DNA of 6,351 nucleotides from Candidatus Zipacnadia bacterium (GTDB lineage Bacteria; Armatimonadota; Zipacnadia; Zipacnadales; Zipacnadaceae), in NCBI GenBank assembly GCA_029821515.1, contig JALGTD010000089.1:1-6351 (forward strand), written 5' to 3'. How positions within the stretch are numbered: position 1 is the first letter of the stretch; the number at the start of each line of letters is the position of its first letter. A program made the position numbers and the translations under genes. Below are positions 1 through 4,831 of the stretch, piece by piece. Under the pieces are notes generated by a model, which worked only from the letters and a program-made list of their open reading frames with translations, ran no database searches and had not been told where the DNA came from.

Positions 1-1037
1 GTCAGCGTGCGGTTGCCTCTGGCCACGACGACTCCCATCGTGGCCGTGCGCAGGATATTTCCATCGCTGTCATAAGCGTCAGCCCGCAACTGCTGCCAGC
101 CATCCCCAATACCCTCGGTCATCACAGTCAAATCAAACGGCATCTGGTTGCTCATTCCCACAAACTTTCTCCCCAGCAGTACCGCCACATAGTTGATTGC
201 CAGTTTGCCTCTGACCTGCAGGCGCACCTCCACATTCTCCGATATCGTCGTACCGTGGCGCGGCGAAGTAATCTGGAAATCCGGCTCCTGGTGCAGAAGC
301 CCTTCCCCACCTTCGGGCAATGCAGCTACCACCAGAAGAGGAGCAGCCTCCGCAATCGGATGGGTTTGCGCGTAGTACGTTTCCGGAGCAAACAAGCAAT
401 CACTTACCAGCAAACCACACAGCGACGGGCCCGCTGGTGGCTGCTCGGTGGCAGCGGCGGCCCCGGCAAACTGCTGCTTAGCCAGGAGGGCGGCAGCTTT
501 CACATAGCGGGCCAGCGAATGTTCGGGACTGGCAGCCAGCACTCGATCAGCGGACGCCAGCGTGCTGTCATACAAACCCTGACGGCACTGCAGATAGGCA
601 AGTGCAGCAGTAACTTCGGCTCGCGCAGTACCGGACAGATCACCTTTCAGCAGCTCATCGCATATCTTCAGGGCCGCCTGATCGTCGCCAAGCTGGTAGT
701 ACGCCGCCACCAGGCCCAACCCTCCCAGCGAGGACTGAGGCGCCAGTGCCGCCACCGCCTGGAAGTCAGCCACGGCCTGCTGGCTGTCGCCCTGCAGCAA
801 GTGCACCGTACCCAATCCGGCGCGGGCCTCAGCGCAGCGACTGTCCTGCTGGTAAGCAGCCTGAAACTGCCCGGCAGCACCGGCCAGCTTGCCCTGCCCC
901 AGCAACTGACAGCCAGCCAGCAGCTTCGGCCCCACCGACGCCGTTGCCGGCACAGCCCAGCTTATGCCAGCCAGCGCTGCCAACCACAGCAGTCGTTGGG
1001 CCACTTTGTAGTTTGGTGCTTGCCACATAGGCAGCAT
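1..1037 (-). CDS. Exported TPR-repeat protein with bacterial Ig-like domain (3' end beyond window)
   Basis: An open frame runs from ATG at 1037 to the left edge with no stop (345 full codons), so the C-terminus is missing. A TAG sits just upstream in frame at 1043-1041. A second ATG at 1028 is an equally possible start, since neither has a strong Shine-Dalgarno site. Residues 1-33 look like a signal peptide: KVAQR, then the hydrophobic LLWLAALAGISWAV, then an Ala-rich cleavage region near PATA-S. Residues about 41-198 are Ala/Leu/Gln-rich helical repeats of TPR type (for example GLGTVHLLQGDSQQAVADF and AAYYQLGDDQAAL). After a linker, about 254-339 resembles a bacterial Ig-like domain, beginning FQITSPRHGTTI and later carrying LRADAYDSDGNI, the usual 'A-D-x-x-G-N' ending. 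Such proteins generally act as envelope scaffolds; no specific role can be assigned. The gene follows birA by 105 bases and may share its transcript. Confidence 0.8.
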   Translation of the reverse strand, partial: MLPMWQAPNYKVAQRLLWLAALAGISWAVPATASVGPKLLAGCQLLGQGKLAGAAGQFQAAYQQDSRCAEARAGLGTVHLLQGDSQQAVADFQAVAALAPQSSLGGLGLVAAYYQLGDDQAALKICDELLKGDLSGTARAEVTAALAYLQCRQGLYDSTLASADRVLAASPEHSLARYVKAAALLAKQQFAGAAAATEQPPAGPSLCGLLVSDCLFAPETYYAQTHPIAEAAPLLVVAALPEGGEGLLHQEPDFQITSPRHGTTISENVEVRLQVRGKLAINYVAVLLGRKFVGMSNQMPFDLTVMTEGIGDGWQQLRADAYDSDGNILRTATMGVVVARGNRTL

Positions 1038-1142
1038 CCGCTACCGACGAGAAGCTTATCACGACAGACCGGGGCAAAACTGTCTCATTGCGGTGGTAGA
1101 GCCCGCGCGCAACTGACCACCCAAGTCACATCGCGCCCGCTT

Positions 1143-1931
1143 CTACTCACTTCCTGCGACCAGCTCTACCTCGCCGGCAGTAATCTCCCGTTCACCGTCG
1201 GCCGTATCGAGTACCAAAGCTCCGCAGTCATTTACAGCTCGCGCAGTGCCACAGATTACCTCTTGCCCCAGATGAACATATACATTCCGTCCCAACACAC
1301 TCTCAAACCTGCGATACCGACCGACCACTTCCGCCAACCCGCCGCTCTGAAACTGCTGGTAGATGACATCAATCTTCTCAAGTATACCCACCAGTACCTC
1401 TTCGCGCCGCAGCGGCGTACCATAATGCTTCTCCAAAGTAGTCAAGGGAGCCCCGACTTGCGCCTGCAGCACCTCCGGTCGGCCGTTGACATTCAAGCCC
1501 ACCCCCACCACCACCGCACCACCGCGCTCCTCCAGCAGGATACCGCCAACTTTGCGGTCGGCGATCAGCAGATCATTGGGCCATTTGGTGACAACGGGGA
1601 TCGAGTAGCTGGAGGTGAGTGATTCTGCACAGGCAGCGGCAGCCCCCAGCGATAGGATGGGCACCTGACTCTGCTCGCAAGCTGGGCGCAGCAGCACCGA
1701 AAAGAGCAAAGCCTGGCCTGGCTCATCCAGCCAGCGCCGTCCTCGGCGCCCCCGACCGGCAGTCTGAGTGTCGGCGACGACCACTGTCCCTTCGGCCGCA
1801 CCCGCCTCAGCCAGGCGCAGAGCCTGCTCGTTAGTGGAATCTATGCGAGGGTAGTACCGAATGCTGCGCCCTACTACTTCGGTGGCAAGCTCAGTCTCAC
1901 ACCATGAGGTATCCAGCGAGCTACTGGCCAT
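1143..1931 (-). CDS. birA: Biotin--[acetyl-CoA-carboxylase] ligase, monofunctional (no HTH)
   Basis: The enzyme activates biotin with ATP and transfers it to the acceptor lysine of biotin carboxyl carrier domains in the cytoplasm. With the start at 1931 the protein has 262 residues. Visible family motifs are DSTN (31-34), the biotinyl-AMP loop QTAGRGRRGRRW (56-67), KWPND (116-120), KVGGILLE (127-134) with the catalytic-type lysine at 127, and VGVGLNVN (142-149). A C-terminal SH3-like part spans about 210-258. There is no N-terminal winged-helix region, so it should not act as the biotin repressor. The frame is open back to an ATG at 2018, but that would overlap the anti-sigma gene by 98 bases and add 29 residues without family character. 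ATG 1931 overlaps it by only 11 bases and has GAGGA at 1938-1934, although the spacing is short (2 bases). Coupling to translation of the upstream gene is likely. Confidence 0.93.
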   Translation of the reverse strand: MASSSLDTSWCETELATEVVGRSIRYYPRIDSTNEQALRLAEAGAAEGTVVVADTQTAGRGRRGRRWLDEPGQALLFSVLLRPACEQSQVPILSLGAAAACAESLTSSYSIPVVTKWPNDLLIADRKVGGILLEERGGAVVVGVGLNVNGRPEVLQAQVGAPLTTLEKHYGTPLRREEVLVGILEKIDVIYQQFQSGGLAEVVGRYRRFESVLGRNVYVHLGQEVICGTARAVNDCGALVLDTADGEREITAGEVELVAGSE

Positions 1932-3231
1932 CGTCCTCAGCAGGGCAGCAGATGCGATAAGTTCCGTCCGCAACGTCCAACTGACATCCGCCGAGTTCAG
2001 CAAGAATGCGCAGGGCAACCTCAGCCGGCACTCCCTCGCTGAAGTCGTAGGTGACTGGTTTCTGCTCCAGGCCCTCGCCCACCATCACTTTCACATCTGC
2101 CTCGCGAGCAACCACCCGAATCGCCTCATCAAGAGGAGTTTCCTCGAACACCTGCGTGGTAACATGCTCAGGCGGAGGCTCGAAGCCAGGGATACTCACA
2201 GTAGTCGAGGCGGCTACCCCGGGCAGTTCCGAGGACAGTTCCATCTGGCACTCCTGGGTGCCGGTTTCGCGGGCGATGATACCGAAGGAAAGCTGCTTGG
2301 ACTCCTCCGCTGTCAGCGGTCCCTGGTAGATGATTGGCTGATCATCGGCCAGCTCGAGTTTGCCCAACGGCTGGATCCGAACCACCGCCTTCTCCACGCT
2401 GGCCTGCGGCTGGATGGTCACCTGCACCGGCACCGGCTGGCCCACTATGCGCTCGCTCAACGAGGGCGGCGTTATGACCACCCTGGCGCCGGCCTCAACA
2501 TTGGCCAAGGCTGATGGCGTACTTGACCGCCCGTAGGGCCCGGCCCCCAACGTCATACGCTTTTCAACAGCCGGTGCCCCTCCGCCGCCCGCTACTCCGG
2601 GAGCCGCCGCCTCGTCCGCCCACGTTTCAATCTCGGGCACGGCGGCATGCCTGGCAGCGTCGACATCTGCCAGCCCTGGTTCCCTATCACCTGCGGGCGG
2701 TTCCCCGCCAGACGCCTCTTTCGTCTCCCTTCGCATCTCGGTTGGGACACTCTTCTGTGGCGGCGGAGCCATGGCCGGCGCTTCGACAACGGCTTTTTCT
2801 TCGCCGGCCTTCGTCGGGCTCTTTTCGTCAGCAACTGGCTGCCCGAGGGACTTCTGGACAGTCTCAGCCTGCTCCCAGCCGACACCTCCTAAGCCAGGTC
2901 CAATGCGCTGATAGGAAAAGACTGCCACGAAGCCGACCACCAGCGCGGCCGCCGCGGCTACTGCGCTCATATGCTGCCAGGAAATCCTAAACCGAGGCGT
3001 GACAGGCTGAGCTTGCGCTGCTACCGCCCGCTTGATGCGGGCCAGCAAGTCTGCCGGCGGAGCTACTACCTCCAGGCCACGCAAGGCAGTCACCGTGCGC
3101 CGGAAGGCCTCAAGCTCCTCGGCACAATCCGGACACTGGCGCAGGTGCTCCGCCATCTGTTCTTGCTGCCGGGCAGGCAGGCTTCTTTCCAGATAGTCAG
3201 TAAATTGTTCCTGGCATCTATGGCAGTTCAT
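1921..3231 (-). CDS. Membrane anti-sigma factor: zinc finger, TM segment, Ig-like and STN-like exported region
   Basis: Probable regulator that holds the sigma factor encoded just upstream at the membrane. The 436-residue protein opens with a putative zinc finger of the zf-HC2/ZAS type: Cys3 and Cys6, then H29-x3-C33-x2-C36 (HLRQCPDC). One hydrophobic segment at about 88-107 (MSAVAAAAALVVGFVAVF) puts the N-terminus in the cytoplasm and the rest outside. Residues about 120-245 are a low-complexity linker rich in Pro, Glu, Ala and Gly. Residues about 250-350 look like a beta-sandwich domain (VVITPPSLSERIVGQPVPVQ onward). About 358-430 resembles the STN domain of secretins and TonB receptors: TTQVFEETPLDEAIRVVA, then VTYDFSEGVPAEVALRIL. 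An exported part this large is unusual for a ZAS anti-sigma factor. The start lies 59 bases after the sigma stop, and no good Shine-Dalgarno site precedes it. The sigma partnership is inferred from adjacency. Confidence 0.85.
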   Translation of the reverse strand: MNCHRCQEQFTDYLERSLPARQQEQMAEHLRQCPDCAEELEAFRRTVTALRGLEVVAPPADLLARIKRAVAAQAQPVTPRFRISWQHMSAVAAAAALVVGFVAVFSYQRIGPGLGGVGWEQAETVQKSLGQPVADEKSPTKAGEEKAVVEAPAMAPPPQKSVPTEMRRETKEASGGEPPAGDREPGLADVDAARHAAVPEIETWADEAAAPGVAGGGGAPAVEKRMTLGAGPYGRSSTPSALANVEAGARVVITPPSLSERIVGQPVPVQVTIQPQASVEKAVVRIQPLGKLELADDQPIIYQGPLTAEESKQLSFGIIARETGTQECQMELSSELPGVAASTTVSIPGFEPPPEHVTTQVFEETPLDEAIRVVAREADVKVMVGEGLEQKPVTYDFSEGVPAEVALRILAELGGCQLDVADGTYRICCPAEDDGQ

Positions 3232-3281
3232 AATCTGTCACTGAAGCGAGGGGAACCCGCTCCCGCAATTGCGCTAACGGT

Positions 3282-3310
3282 ATGACTCCATTACAGCTCA
3301 AAAAGTTCCA
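3282..3310 (-). promoter_or_regulatory. Candidate ECF-type promoter of the anti-sigma gene
   Basis: TGGAAC (3310-3305), a 17-base spacer beginning TTTTTGAG, and AGTCAT (3287-3282) resemble a sigma-E type promoter with its GGAACTT -35 and GTC-containing -10. The -35 lies inside the last codons of the sigma gene (Leu-Glu-Leu-Phe). Transcription would begin near 3275, giving a leader of about 44 bases before ATG 3231. A 10-base perfect palindrome CGCAATTGCG (3264-3273) falls at the start of that leader. Prediction by eye only. Confidence 0.3.
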
Positions 3311-3872
3311 GGTCAGGTCGAAGCACTTCCTTCAGCGCACCCCTGGCCCGATTCAGCCGCGATTTCACGGTGCCCACTGGTATTCCCAGAATCTGGGCAG
3401 TATCCTTGTAAGAGCAGCCATCGAGATCGTAGAGCACCAGCACCACCCGGTGCTCGGCAGATAACTGCTGGATGGCTTGATGCACCACCCGCTGGCGCTC
3501 ATTGCGCGCGGCGCGGGAAGCCGGCTCCGTGCGGTCATCTGGTATAGTGCGCTCCTGAGGCTTTTCGTCCTCATCACTGACAAAGGTCAGACTAACTGGC
3601 TCCTGAGGTTGGTTGCGCAGTTCATCCAGACACACATTCGTTGTGATTCGGTACAGCCAGGTGGAAAAGGAGGCATCCCCGCGAAAGCTGTCCAGCGACC
3701 GAAACGCTCGTACGAAGGCCGCCTGGGTGGCGTCGGCAGCATTATCCGGGTTGCCGAGCATGCGCAAAGCAGTGTTATAAACACGGGTGTAGTGTTCTTC
3801 GACCAACAGATCAAAGCTACTGGTGTCGCCTGCCTGGCACTGTTGAATTATTTCTGATTCGTTGGCCGACAA
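3291..3872 (-). CDS. ECF-family RNA polymerase sigma factor (RpoE/SigW-like)
   Basis: A 193-residue group 4 sigma factor that would direct RNA polymerase to stress-type promoters. Region 2 spans about 20-86: FDLLVEEHYTRVYNTALRML, then the core-binding and -10 recognition part with DATQAAFVRAFRSL (47-60) and STWLYRITTNVCLDELR (70-86). An acidic linker (about 90-125, DEDEK) is followed by region 4 at about 129-184, with the helix-turn-helix YKDTAQILGIPVGTVKSRL (155-173). There is no extra C-terminal domain. The start appears to be TTG at 3872: no in-frame ATG lies nearby, the resulting N-terminus SANESEIIQQCQAGD matches family length, and AGG (3884-3882) lies 9 bases upstream. The nearest ATG (3888) is out of frame. 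The gene is 46 bases after the PASTA gene and 59 bases before the anti-sigma gene, the usual sigma/anti-sigma order. Family assignment is firm; its signal and regulon are unknown. Confidence 0.95.
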   Translation of the reverse strand: MSANESEIIQQCQAGDTSSFDLLVEEHYTRVYNTALRMLGNPDNAADATQAAFVRAFRSLDSFRGDASFSTWLYRITTNVCLDELRNQPQEPVSLTFVSDEDEKPQERTIPDDRTEPASRAARNERQRVVHQAIQQLSAEHRVVLVLYDLDGCSYKDTAQILGIPVGTVKSRLNRARGALKEVLRPDLELFEL

Positions 3873-3894
3873 GGTAGTATGCCTGCATTCGTGG

Positions 3895-3923
3895 TAGACG
3901 ATGGCGAAAGAACTGCTGCTACA
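3895..3923 (-). promoter_or_regulatory. Candidate ECF-type promoter of the sigma gene
   Basis: On the minus strand TGTAGC (3923-3918), a 17-base spacer and CGTCTA (3900-3895) resemble an ECF promoter. CGTCTA is a common ECF -10 form; the -35 departs from the usual GGAAC/GTAAC at one position. Transcription would begin near 3888, about 16 bases before the TTG start, leaving room for the AGG at 3884-3882. The -35 overlaps the stop codon of the PASTA gene. The match is by eye and may be chance. Confidence 0.3.
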
Positions 3924-4704
3924 GCCTTATTCGCTCAACGCGTTGATCCTCAATATAGACCTCCACACGATCTCCCGGAGCGGCCGTAAAGTCTACAGTG
4001 ATCTCATCACCGGGCCGATGTATGCGATCATAAATCGTCTTCACCGTCCGGTCGTGGTCCAGGGTAACCCGCACGCACTGGACAATCGGACCAACTGGCA
4101 CCACCACGCGCAGTCGCCGCAGCAGCAACATCTCTCCGCCCGGCCCCACCAGTTGGCCGAAGTTAGGGCCCCCACTGACCACCAGGTTGACCTTCTCACC
4201 CCGGGCCAGCTTACTGCCGGCAGCAGGTTTTTGGCTGACAACCTGATCTGTGGGCTGATCGCTACGCCGGCGGGTTACTTGCCCCACCGCCAGTGCTGTA
4301 TCTGTGAGGATGCGCTCGGCCTCGGTCAATCCCAGGCTGACGAGATTGGGCACAGCAATCTTCCGCTTACCACTGCTGATCACTAACGAGACTTGCCGGC
4401 CTGCCCGCACCTGGGCCAGCGACGGGGGGGTACTGCTTATGACATGGCCGCGAGGAATTTGGCTGTGATAGTGGTGCCCCGAGACATGCGCCTGCAGGCC
4501 AGCCTCCGTCAGTCTGTGTTCAGCCTCTACCTGTGACTCACCTACCAGCTTGGGCACCGATACTTCCTTGCCGCCAGACCCCAGCCCCACAAGTGAAATC
4601 ACCACAAAAGCTACCGCAGATACTACCAACACCACCAGAACGCTTGCGCAGCCGCGCAGCCAGGCAATCAACGTCGGTTTGTTTATCAGCAGCTTCCGGA
4701 GCAT
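3919..4704 (-). CDS. Membrane-anchored PASTA-domain protein without kinase domain
   Basis: The 261-residue protein has a short basic cytoplasmic tail (MLRKLLINKP), one membrane span at about 19-41 (ASVLVVLVVSAVAFVVISLV) and an exported region with two PASTA domains, about 47-112 and 115-178. Each begins with a VPxLV-like strand (VSVPKLVG, IAVPNLVS) and ends with VSLVISSG or VNLVVSGG. A beta-rich C-terminal part at about 190-261 (YDRIHRPGDEITVDF, then RVEVYIEDQRV) resembles, as judged by eye, the Ig-like tail of PrkC-type kinase ectodomains. PASTA domains in PrkC/PknB kinases and penicillin-binding proteins bind muropeptides or peptidoglycan precursors; that role is inferred here. No kinase or transpeptidase motif is present. 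The frame also allows GTG at 4707, directly before ATG 4704. AGGGA at 4716-4712 is 7 bases from the ATG but only 4 from the GTG, so ATG is preferred. It may sense cell-wall state for the sigma/anti-sigma pair downstream. Confidence 0.88.
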   Translation of the reverse strand: MLRKLLINKPTLIAWLRGCASVLVVLVVSAVAFVVISLVGLGSGGKEVSVPKLVGESQVEAEHRLTEAGLQAHVSGHHYHSQIPRGHVISSTPPSLAQVRAGRQVSLVISSGKRKIAVPNLVSLGLTEAERILTDTALAVGQVTRRRSDQPTDQVVSQKPAAGSKLARGEKVNLVVSGGPNFGQLVGPGGEMLLLRRLRVVVPVGPIVQCVRVTLDHDRTVKTIYDRIHRPGDEITVDFTAAPGDRVEVYIEDQRVERIRL

Positions 4705-4711
4705 CACCTGA

Positions 4712-4716
4712 TCCCT
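4712..4716 (-). promoter_or_regulatory. Ribosome binding site of the PASTA gene
   Basis: AGGGA read on the minus strand lies 7 bases before ATG 4704 and 4 bases before GTG 4707. The spacing favours the ATG as the start codon. Confidence 0.6.
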
Positions 4717-4755
4717 ATCACCCTCTCTAAATCGTTTAGCAGCTTACTACTGTCG

Positions 4756-4801
4756 TCCAGGTGAGCCACTCAGCAATGGTTATCTCCAGGTGCAAGCTCA
4801 G
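4756..4801 (-). repeat. Imperfect direct repeat in the intergenic region before the PASTA gene
   Basis: Read on the minus strand, CTGAG-CTTG-CACCTGGA (4801-4785) and CTGAG-TGGCT-CACCTGGA (4773-4756) share 5- and 8-base blocks with a 4 or 5 base centre, separated by 11 bases. They occupy the middle of the 124-base gap between aroKB and the PASTA gene. They might be paired protein-binding sites; no function is known. A small inverted repeat CTAAA-TCG-TTTAG (4727-4739) lies between them and the PASTA ribosome binding site. No convincing housekeeping promoter or terminator was found in this gap. Confidence 0.4.
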
Positions 4802-4831
4802 TCTGTACTCAATTGCCAGCGAAGCTGTCGC

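Noticed and set aside
829..1077. 82-codon minus-strand frame at the start of the TPR gene
   Set aside because: It is in another frame from the signal peptide and TPR-coding frame, which stays open for more than 1000 bases.
1105..1136. Hairpin after birA (GCGCG paired with CGCGC around an inner TGAC/GTCA stem)
   Set aside because: The stem is interrupted and no T-tract follows, so it cannot be called an intrinsic terminator. Nothing else convincing, including a promoter, was seen in the 105-base gap.
255..1622. 455-codon open frame on the plus strand
   Set aside because: It lies antisense across two genes with clear protein features (the TPR protein and birA). Its translation is rich in Gln, Arg, Ser and His with no domain pattern, as expected for a shadow frame in GC-rich DNA.
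1932..2018. Upstream ATG (2018) for birA
   Set aside because: It would add 29 residues encoded in a region already used by the conserved-looking anti-sigma C-terminus, giving a 98-base overlap, and these residues do not resemble a BirA winged-helix domain.
1861..2990. Plus-strand open frames of 217 and 158 codons opposite the anti-sigma gene
   Set aside because: Low-complexity Arg/Pro/Ser-rich translations, complementary to a gene with recognisable zinc-finger, TM and STN-like parts.
3901..4386. 161-codon plus-strand open frame opposite the PASTA gene
   Set aside because: Antisense to well-formed PASTA repeats, and no motif or membrane segment is visible in it.
4813..4829. Short hairpin CAGC-TTC-GCTG after aroKB
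   Set aside because: A four-base stem without a T-run is too weak for a terminator.
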